A stretch of DNA of 64,000 nucleotides from G963422745 sp965214285 (GTDB lineage Bacteria; Actinomycetota; Acidimicrobiia; Acidimicrobiales; Aldehydirespiratoraceae), in the NCBI GenBank assembly GCA_965214285.1, contig OZ243946.1, positions 1,054,001 through 1,118,000 on the forward strand. Direction: 5' to 3'. Positions 25,217 to 33,642 of the stretch are shown here, piece after piece. The translations under genes were made by a program, and so were the position numbers. The notes under the pieces are model-generated. The model did no database searches. It had not been told where the DNA came from and saw nothing but the letters and a program-made list of their open reading frames with translations. How positions within the stretch are numbered: position 1 is the first letter of the stretch; each line of letters starts with the position of its first letter.

Positions 25217-25895
25217 GATCGCTCATCGTCGTCTGCTCTGCGGGGATCCGTGCGCACAGGTCCGCTATCCGCTCCTGGAACACCGCCCGCGGTTCGCGCG
25301 GCCAGCGCACGCTCGCGGAGATCTCAGTCTCTGCCGCCCAGCGGACAACGCCTGCGCGGATCGTCGACGGGTAGAACATCTTGGCCAGCGAAGTGCCATC
25401 GGCGACCAGCTCCACGGCATCGTCCCATTCCTCCTCGGACAGGCCGAAGTGCTGGACCGCTTCGATCAGCGTGACCTCCGCATACGACAGCCGCCCGCGG
25501 CGCGGGTTCGACGCCCGCCGGACATAGGCGGTGCATCGGTCCGGCGCTGTCGCCTGGCCCATGGTGGCGAACCGCTCGCAGGCGGGCCGCTGAGTGCTCC
25601 AGTCCGTCCAGTTCACCGCCGAGCAGTCGGCGAAGCCGGCGCCCGGCCCCGCGTAGACGAGCGCAGCCAGGTTGGGGTCGTGTGGCTGCGGGTTGCCGCT
25701 CGGCCAGCGGGCGACGCGCCAGTAGAAGCCCTTGCCCAGCCGACGGACCGGCTGGTCGTCTCCGCCGGCAAGACGGCTCAGCGTCGCAGACGCGACCCGC
25801 GAAGGGGCCGGCACCTCGTGATGCCAGAAGAAACTGCCCTCCGGCAGCCCCGTCACCCAGGCGCGGGCTTCCGCCGCCGCTTCTGAGTTGTCCAT
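25200..25895 (-). CDS. AbiEi-like antitoxin (winged-helix)
   Basis: 231 residues. The N-terminus has LPEGSFFWHHEV, then SATLSRLAGG and VRRLGKGFYWR, the winged-helix pattern of AbiEi/DUF6088 antitoxins, which bind the operon promoter. The remainder contains SNPRRGRLSYAEVTLIEAVQHF, consistent with the C-terminal antitoxin domain. TAGGGT (complement of 25902-25907) lies 6 nt before the ATG, so the operon has a leaderless promoter at the antitoxin. It overlaps the toxin by 17 bp. It lies 88 bp downstream of the sulfatase on the same strand but has its own promoter. Confidence 0.65.
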   Translation of the reverse strand: MDNSEAAAEARAWVTGLPEGSFFWHHEVPAPSRVASATLSRLAGGDDQPVRRLGKGFYWRVARWPSGNPQPHDPNLAALVYAGPGAGFADCSAVNWTDWSTQRPACERFATMGQATAPDRCTAYVRRASNPRRGRLSYAEVTLIEAVQHFGLSEEEWDDAVELVADGTSLAKMFYPSTIRAGVVRWAAETEISASVRWPREPRAVFQERIADLCARIPAEQTTMSDHGEAA

Positions 25896-25983
25896 GCCTT
25901 CACCCTAGAGAGTGGATTTCCGAACATGCGCCGCGGGTCGCGGTGTCGGAACGTCTCGCCGCCGGGCCGTCGAGGCAGTGCAG

Positions 25984-27522
25984 TCAGGATGCGGCGAAGC
26001 GGTCGGGGGCGGGGGTGTGGTCGAAGCCGGTCATCTGCATCACCTGCTCCCTGCCTCCCAGGCTCGCCACCAGAGCCTGCTTGTCGGCGGTGGCGGCGCG
26101 ATCAGCGGCCTCGGGGTCCACGATGCTGCGCAGCAGGCCCTCCAGTCGACCGGTCAGCGCATTCACCTCGTCGGCGCTGTGGCGGCCTGCATCCAGCACC
26201 AGGTCGTGCTGCTCTGTCGGGTCGTCGCCGAGGTCGAAGAGCTGAGGCCGGGAGCCGTCGGCGTAGTGGACGTACTTGTGGGCGCCGCAGCGGATCATGA
26301 AGGCGGCGGTCGGCGAGCCTCCGTCGTGGTACTCGCTCAGCACCGGCCGCTGGGGCTCGGGGGCGGCTGCGAAGCCCTGCAGCGGCCTGGCCTGCCACGG
26401 CTGCGATACCACCGATGCGGCCTCGGGACGGCCCGCTTGCCCGGCGGTCTGCTGCCCGATCCCGAGGTACTGCTCGATGGTGGCGGCGATGTCGATCAGC
26501 GACACCGGGGTGGGGTTCACGCTCGGCGCAGCCTGGGCAGTCTGCGCCGCGGTCTGGGCTCTCGATCCCGGCTCGGAGAGGATCAGCGGCACCGCAGCCG
26601 AGCCGTCGTACATGACCGACTTGGCCCAGAACCCGTGGTCGCCGAGCATGTCGCCGTGGTCGGAGGTGTAGATCACCGCGGTGCGGTCGCCCTGGCCTGA
26701 GCGGTCGAGTGCGTCGAGCACCAGCCCGACGTTGTGGTCGAGGAACGAAACCAGCCCCCAGTAGTTGCGGGTCGCCAGGTCGCGCCGGGCATCGTCGGCG
26801 AAGCAGCGGTCGTAAGCCCAGAAGCGGCGCATCTCCTCTAGCACCGGATGCGGCCGGCGCACCGGGACCCGCGGCGGCACCGGCGCGTCCCGATAGGGCT
26901 CGAAGAACTCCGGCGGCGAGACCAGCGGGTAGTGGGGGCTGACGAACGAGACGAACAGCACCCACCGATCGGCGGGCGGCGATTCGAGCCATTCCGCCGC
27001 GCGAGCGGCGACGTCTGCGTCGTAGGCCGTGTAGGCGGAGCGGCCCGGCCCCAGATCCTCGGCGTACTCGTGGGCTTGGGGGTAGTCCGGCAGCGGATCG
27101 CGCAGCAGCCCGTGAGGCCAGCCCTCGCCGTCGTTGGCCACGTACATCGGCAGGTGCTCTCGGGCGAAGCCGTGATCGTTGCCCGCGGAGCGGAAGTGCA
27201 GCTTGCCGATCGACTCCACGAGCCGGCCCGCAGCCGACGCCCGGTGCATCCAGCTCTCGGGCGTGCCGGCGTAGGCCTGGGCGCTGGACCAGCAGCGGTG
27301 CTCGAACACGTGCAGCCCGGTGGCCAGCGACGCCCGTGCGGGGATGCAGATCGGCGACGGGGTGTAGGCGGCGCCGAAGCGGGTGCCCGAGGCGGCGAGA
27401 CGGTCGAGGTTCGGCGTGCGCAGCGTCGGGTGGCCGGCGCAGCCCAGCGCATGGTGGGCGTGCTCGTCGGACATGACCAGCAGCACGTTGGGCGACTCGG
27501 CTGAGGCTGCCGCCCGCCGCAT
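25984..27522 (-). CDS. Type I sulfatase
   Basis: 512 residues. The N-terminal metal-binding opening NVLLVMSDEHAHH is followed by the formylglycine site CIPARAS (CxPxR), so it needs a formylglycine-generating enzyme not seen here. SDHGDMLGDHGFWAKSVMYD supplies the second metal site. Related choline-sulfatase and aryl-sulfatase types hydrolyse organic sulfate esters. No signal peptide is visible from the ATG at 27522, implying a cytoplasmic enzyme. The open frame extends much further upstream but without homology. It could supply sulfate or release alcohols from marine sulfated compounds; the substrate is unknown. Confidence 0.88.
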   Translation of the reverse strand: MRRAAASAESPNVLLVMSDEHAHHALGCAGHPTLRTPNLDRLAASGTRFGAAYTPSPICIPARASLATGLHVFEHRCWSSAQAYAGTPESWMHRASAAGRLVESIGKLHFRSAGNDHGFAREHLPMYVANDGEGWPHGLLRDPLPDYPQAHEYAEDLGPGRSAYTAYDADVAARAAEWLESPPADRWVLFVSFVSPHYPLVSPPEFFEPYRDAPVPPRVPVRRPHPVLEEMRRFWAYDRCFADDARRDLATRNYWGLVSFLDHNVGLVLDALDRSGQGDRTAVIYTSDHGDMLGDHGFWAKSVMYDGSAAVPLILSEPGSRAQTAAQTAQAAPSVNPTPVSLIDIAATIEQYLGIGQQTAGQAGRPEAASVVSQPWQARPLQGFAAAPEPQRPVLSEYHDGGSPTAAFMIRCGAHKYVHYADGSRPQLFDLGDDPTEQHDLVLDAGRHSADEVNALTGRLEGLLRSIVDPEAADRAATADKQALVASLGGREQVMQMTGFDHTPAPDRFAAS

Positions 27523-27732
27523 TGCTGATCCCGCTGTCGATCTTGCTGCTGGTCCTGCCGACGCCCCCACTGCCCGGAAATCGTATGGCGGGCCACGCCC
27601 CCCGCTGAGGACTGAGCTTTCGGCAAGGTTGGATACCGGCGGCGAGCCGGGTTGAATGATCGGGCTGCCGTGGCCCCGAGTCGCCCGGAGCTGCCCCGCA
27701 GATCGACTCCTGGGGAAGGAACCACACCGACT

Positions 27733-28452
27733 ATGGCCGTCAAGCTCCGCCTCGTGCGGATGGGCAAGAAGAAGCAGCCCACCTACCGGGTCGTCGCCGC
27801 CGATTCCCGGTCGCCCCGCAACGGGCGCTTCATCGAGATCATCGGCTCCTACGAGCCGCGTCAGGACCCGTCGGTGATCCGCATCGACAACGAGCGGGCG
27901 CTTCACTGGCTGCGCCACGGCGCCCAGCCCACCGAGAGGGTCCAGAAGCTGCTGAGGATCACCGGCGCATGGGCTGAGCACACAGGCGAGCCCTTCGAGC
28001 CGGTCCCGCCGCCGCCCCCCAAGCCCAAGCCCGAGGCCAAAGCCGAGGCTAAGCCCGCGCCCGCCCCAGAGCCCGCTGCCGAGGAGGCGCCCGCAGTCGA
28101 GACCACCCCGGCGCCTGAAGCCGCGGAGGCTGAGCCGCCAGTGGCCGAGGACACAGCCGAGCCCGAGGAGCCCTCTGAGGAGGCCGAGGCAGATCCCGAG
28201 CCTGAGGCCGCCGCGACCGACGAGGCCGGGACCGAAGAGGCAGCCGAGGATGACGCCGCCGCGGGCGATGAGGTCGCCGAAGCAGAAGCCGCCGCGGGCG
28301 AGGATGCCGATGCGCCTGCCGCGACCCAGGACACAGCCGAGCCGGAGGAAGCCACGGCGGTCGAGACCGACGACGAAGAGCCTGCCGAGTCTGAGGACAC
28401 GGTGGCTCAGGCACCCGCTGAAGCAGACGAAGCCGAGGAGGACGAGAAGTGA
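27733..28452 (+). CDS. rpsP: 30S ribosomal protein S16 with long acidic C-terminal extension
   Basis: 239 residues. The first 90 or so are a normal S16 (AVKLRLVRMGKKKQPTYRVV, then GRFIEIIGSYEPRQ and LLRITGAW). About 145 further residues are Ala/Glu/Pro/Asp-rich low complexity beginning PVPPPPPKPKPEAKAE. Extensions of this kind occur on S16 in other actinobacteria and are probably disordered. A strong ribosome-binding site (GGGGAAGGAACC) precedes the ATG. It leads the rpsP-khpA-rimM-trmD operon and ends in a GTGA overlap with khpA. Confidence 0.97.
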   Translation: MAVKLRLVRMGKKKQPTYRVVAADSRSPRNGRFIEIIGSYEPRQDPSVIRIDNERALHWLRHGAQPTERVQKLLRITGAWAEHTGEPFEPVPPPPPKPKPEAKAEAKPAPAPEPAAEEAPAVETTPAPEAAEAEPPVAEDTAEPEEPSEEAEADPEPEAAATDEAGTEEAAEDDAAAGDEVAEAEAAAGEDADAPAATQDTAEPEEATAVETDDEEPAESEDTVAQAPAEADEAEEDEK

Positions 28453-28697
28453 GCGCCGATGCTGCTGTGGCAGTCTGCGAGTACATCGTCAAGCAGATCG
28501 TCGACCAGCCCGACGCCGTGTCCGTGGAGCCCCGCGACGACAACGGCGTCCTGCGCCTCGACGTGTCCGTCGGCGACGGCGACATGGGACGGGTGATCGG
28601 CAGGCGAGGCCGGGTGGCCGGTGCCATCCGCACCGTCGTGAGGGCAGCCGGGGTCGACGACGACCTGCCCATGATCGAGGTCGAGTTCGTCGACTGA
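28449..28697 (+). CDS. khpA: KH-domain RNA-binding protein KhpA
   Basis: 82 residues, a single KH domain. The RNA-binding GxxG loop is GRRG in the segment MGRVIGRRGRVAGAIRT, preceded by LDVSVGDGD. The family partners with KhpB and affects cell division and small-RNA biology. The GTG start overlaps the rpsP stop by 4 bp, so translation is coupled. The position between rpsP and rimM is conserved widely. Confidence 0.95.
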   Translation: MSADAAVAVCEYIVKQIVDQPDAVSVEPRDDNGVLRLDVSVGDGDMGRVIGRRGRVAGAIRTVVRAAGVDDDLPMIEVEFVD

Positions 28698-28722
28698 CGC
28701 CCGGCGTCGTCGACATCCGTCG

Positions 28723-29307
28723 ATGCTCGAGATCGGCCGCATCACCCGCCCCCACGGCGTCCGCGGCGAGCTGCGCGTGAGGCTCGTCTCCAACCGCACG
28801 GAGCGCCTCGATCCGGGCTCGGTGCTGACCAGCGAGCTGGGACCGCTCAGCGTGGTATCGGCCCGGGAGCACAAGGGAGACTGGCTGGTGCGCTTCGCCG
28901 GGATCGACGACCGCAACCGGGCCGAGGAACTGCGGGGCCTGGTGCTGTCTGCGGAGCCGATCACCGATCCCGAGGAGCTGTGGGTACACGACCTGGTTGG
29001 CGCGCAGGTCGTCGACCAGCACGGCCTGCACCGGGGCACGGTGACCGGTGTGACCGCCAACCCCGCCTCGGACCTGCTGGAGCTGGACTCGGGGGCGCTG
29101 GTGCCGGTGCGTTTCGTGGTCTCGCACCGCCCGGGGGCCGAGGTCGTGGTGGACGCCCCCGACGGGCTGTTCGACCTCGCCGCCGGCGCTGCCGGCCCAG
29201 ACGAAGACGGCGACGGCCGAGACGGTCTGAGGGATGGCCCCGCCGGGTCTCGCAGCGAGCCCGACGACTCAGGCAGCGACCAAGCGCAAGGAGCAGGCGG
29301 CTCGTGA
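28723..29307 (+). CDS. rimM: Ribosome maturation factor RimM
   Basis: 194 residues. The N-terminal RimM beta-barrel opens LEIGRITRPHGVRGELRV, and a PRC-barrel begins around residue 90 (LWVHDLVGAQVVD). A Gly/Asp-rich tail of about 35 residues follows. It binds S19 and aids maturation of the 30S subunit. The ATG sits 25 bp after khpA. Its stop overlaps the trmD start by 4 bp (GTGA). Confidence 0.95.
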   Translation: MLEIGRITRPHGVRGELRVRLVSNRTERLDPGSVLTSELGPLSVVSAREHKGDWLVRFAGIDDRNRAEELRGLVLSAEPITDPEELWVHDLVGAQVVDQHGLHRGTVTGVTANPASDLLELDSGALVPVRFVVSHRPGAEVVVDAPDGLFDLAAGAAGPDEDGDGRDGLRDGPAGSRSEPDDSGSDQAQGAGGS

Positions 29308-30023
29308 GGATCGACGTGTTCACGATCTTTCCCTCGCTGATCGAGGCGTTTGCCGGCGAGTCCGTCATCGGGCGCGGCCGTCAGGCAGGCCTGCTCGACA
29401 TCCGGGTACACGACCTGCGCATGACCGCCACCGACGTGCATCGCAGCGTCGACGACGCGCCCTTCGGCGGCGGCGCAGGGATGGTCATGATGCCCGGGCC
29501 GCTGTTCGGCGCCGTCGAGGCCGTCGACCCGCCGCGCCCGCTGTATGTGCTGGCCCCGTCGGGCCGGCGCTTCGATCAGGCGATGGCCCGCGAGCTGGCC
29601 GCGCTGGACGGGTTCTCGCTGCTGTGCGGTCGCTACGAGGGCATCGACGAGCGGGTGAGCGAGCACCTCGCCGACGGCGAGATCTCCGTCGGCGACTTCG
29701 TGCTGGCAGGCGGCGAGCCGGCCGCGGCGGTCGTGATCGAGACCGTCGGACGGCTCGTGCCGGGCGTGTTGGGCAACGCAGAGTCACCCGCCGACGAGTC
29801 GTTCGCCGAGGGCCTGCTCGAGTACCCGCACTACACCCGCCCAGCGGACTTCAGGGGATGGCGGGTGCCCGAGGTGCTGCGCTCGGGCGACCACGGCGCC
29901 GTGGCCCGCTGGCGGCGGGCTCAGTCGCTGGCGCGCACAGCCTCCCTGCGCCCGGACCTGATCGAGCAGCGGGGCGGTCTAAGCGACGACGACCAGGCCC
30001 TGCTCGACGAGTTCGGCTTGTAG
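29304..30023 (+). CDS. trmD: tRNA (guanine-37-N1)-methyltransferase TrmD
   Basis: 239 residues from the GTG inside the rimM stop. It shows RIDVFTIFPSL at the start, DDAPFGGGAGMVMMP, and the trefoil-knot AdoMet site LCGRYEGIDERV followed by SVGDFVLAGGE. All are hallmarks of TrmD, which methylates G37 of tRNA to prevent frameshifting. The C-terminal domain includes YPHYTRPADFRGW. Operonic with rimM; rplS follows after 217 bp. Confidence 0.97.
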   Translation: MRIDVFTIFPSLIEAFAGESVIGRGRQAGLLDIRVHDLRMTATDVHRSVDDAPFGGGAGMVMMPGPLFGAVEAVDPPRPLYVLAPSGRRFDQAMARELAALDGFSLLCGRYEGIDERVSEHLADGEISVGDFVLAGGEPAAAVVIETVGRLVPGVLGNAESPADESFAEGLLEYPHYTRPADFRGWRVPEVLRSGDHGAVARWRRAQSLARTASLRPDLIEQRGGLSDDDQALLDEFGL

Positions 30024-30240
30024 CCCGCCGGCTTGCCGGCCTGTGTGCCCGCGTCGTCGGTCCTGCGTGTCGTGGGGCTGGTGCCAGGCGAACGGCGAGG
30101 CCTGCGGTCGGGTTGGGAAGGGGGCCGCGGTCCCTAGACTGCTGCGTCGGTCCGGTCGCTTGGTCGGGTCCGCCAGGCCCGCTTCGCAGAGCAGTGCGAC
30201 ACAACTGTGCGCGACCGGGCCGATGACTCTGGAGCAAGCC

Positions 30241-30588
30241 ATGCAGCCCACCGATCTCGTCGACAAGCTGAGCCTCCGCGACGACATCCCCGACTTCGCC
30301 CCTGGCGACAAGCTCAAGGTCCACGTGAAGGTCGTGGAGGGAAACCGCCGGCGCACCCAAGTCTTCGAGGGCGTGGTGATCCGCCGTCAGGGGTCAGGGG
30401 TGCGGGAGACCTTCACCGTGCGCAAGCTGAGCTTCGGCGTGGGCGTGGAGCGCACCTTCCCGCTGCACACGCCGGTGGTCGAGCGCATCGAGGTGGCCGC
30501 CCGCGGCCGGGTCCGCAGGGCGAAGCTGTACTACCTGCGCGACCGGGTCGGCAAGGCCGCCAAGGTCCGCGAGCGTCGCTTCGACTGA
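30241..30588 (+). CDS. rplS: 50S ribosomal protein L19
   Basis: 115 residues, standard L19 length. Conserved blocks are DIPDFAPGDKLKVHVKV, VFEGVVIRRQGSG, ERTFPLHTPVVERI and RRAKLYYLRDR. The ATG at 30241 has GGAG about 6-9 nt upstream and is preferred over ATG 30223. The 217-bp gap from trmD contains a TAGACT box near 30134, so rplS may also have its own promoter. In many actinobacteria lepB and rnhB follow; here they are absent. Confidence 0.97.
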   Translation: MQPTDLVDKLSLRDDIPDFAPGDKLKVHVKVVEGNRRRTQVFEGVVIRRQGSGVRETFTVRKLSFGVGVERTFPLHTPVVERIEVAARGRVRRAKLYYLRDRVGKAAKVRERRFD

Positions 30589-30701
30589 CGACGCCCAGCG
30601 CCCGGACCCTGGGAGCGCCGGACCGTCGAGCAACCCCGCGTCTTCTGAGCGTGAGAACATCCGCGGCGCGGCAGGACAGCCGCGCCTGAGCGGGTCTCAG
30701 A

Positions 30702-30899
30702 TCAGCGTCGGTCGTCGGGCTTGGCAGGCGGGTGGCCGGTGCGAAGATCGGCAATCGCCTCGTTGAACCCGCCCGGCTCGTCGGAGCGGAGCTTGCGCTT
30801 GCGCTTGCGACCGCGCCGTGGGCGGAACCAGGTCCTGAGCCCGCTCACGGTGTCGTTGAAGCCGGCGTCTTCTTCGTTGGGGGTGGTGTCTGAGGGCAT
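30702..30899 (-). CDS. Small internally duplicated protein, function unknown
   Basis: 65 residues: an acidic start (MPSDTTPNEEDAGF), a basic centre (RPRRGRKRKRKLR) and a hydrophilic tail. GFNDTVSGLRT and GFNEAIADLRT are two copies of one motif, about 36 residues apart. TAGCTT lies exactly 6 nt before the ATG, matching the leaderless pattern of the window and supporting that it is a real gene. It may bind nucleic acid through the basic centre. No family recognised. Confidence 0.5.
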   Translation of the reverse strand: MPSDTTPNEEDAGFNDTVSGLRTWFRPRRGRKRKRKLRSDEPGGFNEAIADLRTGHPPAKPDDRR

Positions 30900-30976
30900 G
30901 CGCGCAAGCTAGCACAGTCCCGCCCGGCGTGCAGGGGATATCGATGTTGTCACACCCCCTGCGTAGGTTTGCGGGC

Positions 30977-31318
30977 ATGGACAAGTCACGTGTTTCGCTG
31001 GGCCGCTGGGGCGAGGAGCGGGTCGCCCGCGACTACGAGTCGCGCGGCTACCGGCTGTTGGATCGCAACTGGCAGATGCGAGGCGGCGAGCTCGACCTGG
31101 TGCTCGAGCACGGCGACACCATCGTCTTCTGCGAGGTGAAGACCCGCTCGTCGGCCGCGTTCGGCAGCGGGGCCGAGTCGGTGGGCCATCGCAAGCAGGG
31201 GTTCCTGCGCCGCACCGCAGTGGCCTGGCTCCGCGAGCACGAGCGGCGAGGCGAGCTGCGCTTCGACGTGGCGACCGTCACGGCGGGGAAGGTCGAGGTG
31301 ATCGAAGGCGCATTCTGA
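30977..31318 (+). CDS. YraN/UPF0102-family nuclease-fold protein
   Basis: 113 residues. The PD-(D/E)xK-like core is complete: GELDLVLE (Glu38, Asp40), then VFCEVKTRSS (Glu53, Lys55), with an N-terminal GRWGEERVARDY. The family is widespread, found near rplS/rnhB, and probably acts on nucleic acid; its role is undefined. TAGGTT lies 7 nt before the ATG (30964-30969), so the ATG at 30977 is preferred to upstream starts. Confidence 0.9.
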   Translation: MDKSRVSLGRWGEERVARDYESRGYRLLDRNWQMRGGELDLVLEHGDTIVFCEVKTRSSAAFGSGAESVGHRKQGFLRRTAVAWLREHERRGELRFDVATVTAGKVEVIEGAF

Positions 31319-31389
31319 AAATCGATACCGCCCTGCACCTGGAGCTGGCCTCTGAGCCTTGCCTTCGGACTCGCCGGGGTCGCGAGCGC

Positions 31390-31500
31390 TCAGGCGAGCA
31401 CTGCCCACAGCAGCAGCCCGACGGTCACCAAGCAGGCCGCGGCCACGTACACGATGTCGGTTCGCCGACGGCGACGTGGCCTCGTGGGGTCCATGCCCAT
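31390..31500 (-). CDS. 36-residue single-pass membrane protein
   Basis: MGMDPTRPRRRRRTDIVYVA is followed by a hydrophobic helix ending LLLWAVLA. The basic N-terminus and single helix predict an inside-N orientation. GATAAT lies 6 nt before the ATG at 31500, which fits a leaderless gene; an alternative ATG is at 31494. Similar tiny 'RRRRTD...LLLWALL' proteins are common in actinobacteria. Function unknown. Confidence 0.6.
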   Translation of the reverse strand: MGMDPTRPRRRRRTDIVYVAAACLVTVGLLLWAVLA

Positions 31501-31550
31501 GACGCCATTATCGGCCCTCAGCGCCGCACGGCGCCGTTAGCGTCGCGGTC

Positions 31551-31988
31551 ATGGCCCGAGCCCTCGCCCCCGGTCCGTCACGCCGGCCGACGCGCACCGG
31601 GCCCGCCGGCGGCCGCGGCGCGCTCCGCAGTTGCACGGCATGGCGGGCGCCGGCCGCATGGCTGGTGCTGGTGGCGTGCCTGGCGCTTGCTGCGTGTGCG
31701 GGCGAGCCGCCTGAGGTGCCGGCGGGTCCCGACGGCACGGTCGACGCTGTGCTGGTGCTGGGCCGCGACGTCTACTCCGCGCAGTGCTCGCGCTGTCACG
31801 GGTCGAGCGGGGGAGGCGGCACCGGACCCAAGCTGAGCGGCGGCGAAGCCGTGGCCAAGTACCCCGACATCGCGGACGAGATCGCCGTCGTGGCCGATGG
31901 CCGCAACGCCATGCCGTCCTTCGCAGGCGGTCTCAGCGAGGCCGAGCTCGAAGCCGTGGTCCGCTACACCCGCGAAGTCCTGAACTGA
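31551..31988 (+). CDS. c-type cytochrome lipoprotein
   Basis: 145 residues. A long basic N-terminus and signal peptide end in lipobox LAAC (Cys49). A single haem-attachment motif CSRCH (Cys79, Cys82, His83) follows, with a distal Met in AMPSF (Met121). The small class I fold ends with LSEAELEAVVRYTREVL. It should be anchored outside the membrane and carry electrons, perhaps to a terminal oxidase. TAGCGT lies 7 nt before the ATG, supporting this start. Confidence 0.88.
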   Translation: MARALAPGPSRRPTRTGPAGGRGALRSCTAWRAPAAWLVLVACLALAACAGEPPEVPAGPDGTVDAVLVLGRDVYSAQCSRCHGSSGGGGTGPKLSGGEAVAKYPDIADEIAVVADGRNAMPSFAGGLSEAELEAVVRYTREVLN

Positions 31989-32148
31989 CCCGGGGCGAGC
32001 CGGCGCCGGCCCGCGCAGTCCTGCGGAGGCAGCCCATCCACCCGAAGCGCTCCTGCGACAGATCGCCCGTCACCGGCAGTCCGCAGGGACGCTGAGCGCG
32101 GCCTCGCAGCGGTGCCGTGCCAGTCGCGGGCCGGTCGGCGGGGCGCGG

Positions 32149-32601
32149 CTAGTCGGCCAGGCTGCGCTTGCGGGCCAGGTAGCCCTTGACCATCTCGCCC
32201 ATGCGCGCCGGGTTGTACACGTCCTCCTCGTAGCTCCACTGGCCGTCGCCCGCATAGTGCAGGATCGAGATGTTGGGCGACTCGTGCACCGAGCCGTCGC
32301 CGGGGTCGGCGAAGCGGTTCTGCACCTCGAAGATCACCCAGCCCCGCTCGGCGTCGATCACGTGCCACTGCACCGGGAACGAGGTCATCTCGTTGTTGGG
32401 CCAGGTGTCCATCGTCGACTGGATCCAGTCGTAGATCTCCTCCCGGCCGGAGAACTCCCCGAAGTGGTGCTCCACGTAGCGGGCGTCCTCGGTGAACTGG
32501 TCGGCCCAGCCGCGCCAGTCGCCGCTGCCGGCGGCCAGCGCCGCTCGCTGCTTGAACTTGGCGAACTCGTCCTCGAGCTCCTGGCGGCTCCATCGGGTCA
32601 T
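32149..32601 (-). CDS. NTF2/SnoaL-like protein
   Basis: 150 residues with the cone-shaped NTF2-like pattern: an N-terminal helix, DWRGWADQFTEDARYVEHHFG, GREEIYDWIQSTM, then strands ending near DVYNPARM. Such proteins are cyclases, isomerases or ligand-binding domains; no catalytic assignment is possible. GAGGAG upstream of the ATG is a good ribosome-binding site. It lies downstream of gpgS on the same strand, 76 bp away. Confidence 0.75.
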   Translation of the reverse strand: MTRWSRQELEDEFAKFKQRAALAAGSGDWRGWADQFTEDARYVEHHFGEFSGREEIYDWIQSTMDTWPNNEMTSFPVQWHVIDAERGWVIFEVQNRFADPGDGSVHESPNISILHYAGDGQWSYEEDVYNPARMGEMVKGYLARKRSLAD

Positions 32602-32677
32602 CTGGGCTCCTCGGGTTTGGCGGTCTTTGGGCGGTCTTGGCGGATGCTCGGGTGTCTTCGGCGAACGCCCGGCAGCC

Positions 32678-33607
32678 TCAGTTTCGTCGATAGCCGGGCG
32701 TGGAAATCAGCGGCGGACGCTCGTCGGTGCATATCCCGACCGGCGCCGCATCCGGCCGGTGCAGCTCGGTGGACAGCGTGGGCTGCCATTCGATGTCGAT
32801 GCGGTGCAGCACCGCATGCAGCACCTCCATCGCCTGAGCCGACAGGGCGCGCAGCGGTCGGTTGCCGTGGGTGCGCACGCCGAGATCGACCTGGGCGATG
32901 CGCTCGGCGCCCACCAGCCGCGCGAGGTCGATGAGCAGCCCGGTCTCCACGCCGTATCCCTGGGCGAACGGCACCTGCTCCACGAACTCGCGCCGCACCG
33001 CGTACTCGCCGCCGAGCGGCTGGCGGATGAACGCCAGGGCCGGGAAGAAGGTCGACAGCAGCGGCCTGGCCATCAGCTCGGTGGTGCGCCCGCCCGACGC
33101 TCCCGCCTCGCCGGGGCGCTCGTAGAAGCCCTTGACCATGGCGATCTCGGGGTCGCACAGCAGCGGGCCGATGAGGCCGAGCACATAGGCCGGGGCGAAG
33201 CTGGTGAGGTCGGCGTCGATCCAGACGATGATGTCGCCGCTGACCGCGGCCACGCTCTTCCACATGGCGTTGCCCTTGCCCGAGCCGACGCCGGACTCGG
33301 GCAGCAGCTCGCTGACGGCGACCACCTTGGCCCCGGCTGCTGCCGCTGCGGCTGCGGTGCCGTCGCTGCTGCGGTCGTCGATGACCAGCAGCTCGTCCAC
33401 CAGCGGTTCGGGGCCGGTTGTGAAGTGCGAGACGATCGACTCCACGATCCCGCCGACGGTGCCCTCCTCGTTGTGGGCGGGCAGGCAGATCGAGACGCGG
33501 ACATCGCCTTTGCGGGAGCGCAGCTCGTCGAGCGTGAAGTCCTCGGCGGCAAAGACGTGGGCCTGCCTCGCTGAGGCTCCGCCGTCAGACGATTCGCTGC
33601 CAGACAT
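32678..33607 (-). CDS. gpgS: Glucosyl-3-phosphoglycerate synthase
   Basis: 309 residues, GT81-type glycosyltransferase. It makes glucosyl-3-phosphoglycerate from a nucleotide-glucose and 3-phosphoglycerate, the first step to glucosylglycerate or methylglucose lipopolysaccharides. Landmarks are SICLPAHNEEGTVGGIVE, VIDDRSSDGT, GSGKGNAMWKS, the metal motif DAD (Asp131-Asp133), VKGFYERP, GGRTTELMARPLL, QPLGGEYA and GYGVETGLLID. The phosphatase partner (GpgP) is not adjacent. TAGGCT lies 10 nt upstream of the ATG. Confidence 0.93.
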   Translation of the reverse strand: MSGSESSDGGASARQAHVFAAEDFTLDELRSRKGDVRVSICLPAHNEEGTVGGIVESIVSHFTTGPEPLVDELLVIDDRSSDGTAAAAAAAGAKVVAVSELLPESGVGSGKGNAMWKSVAAVSGDIIVWIDADLTSFAPAYVLGLIGPLLCDPEIAMVKGFYERPGEAGASGGRTTELMARPLLSTFFPALAFIRQPLGGEYAVRREFVEQVPFAQGYGVETGLLIDLARLVGAERIAQVDLGVRTHGNRPLRALSAQAMEVLHAVLHRIDIEWQPTLSTELHRPDAAPVGICTDERPPLISTPGYRRN

Positions 33608-33642
33608 AGCGGCTCTCAGCCTAGGAGCAGAAGACGCCCGGG

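Noticed and set aside
22871..25474. 867-residue plus-strand open frame
   Set aside because: Low-complexity Arg/Gly/Pro/His-rich shadow of the MFS and AbiE genes, which have clear motifs on the minus strand.
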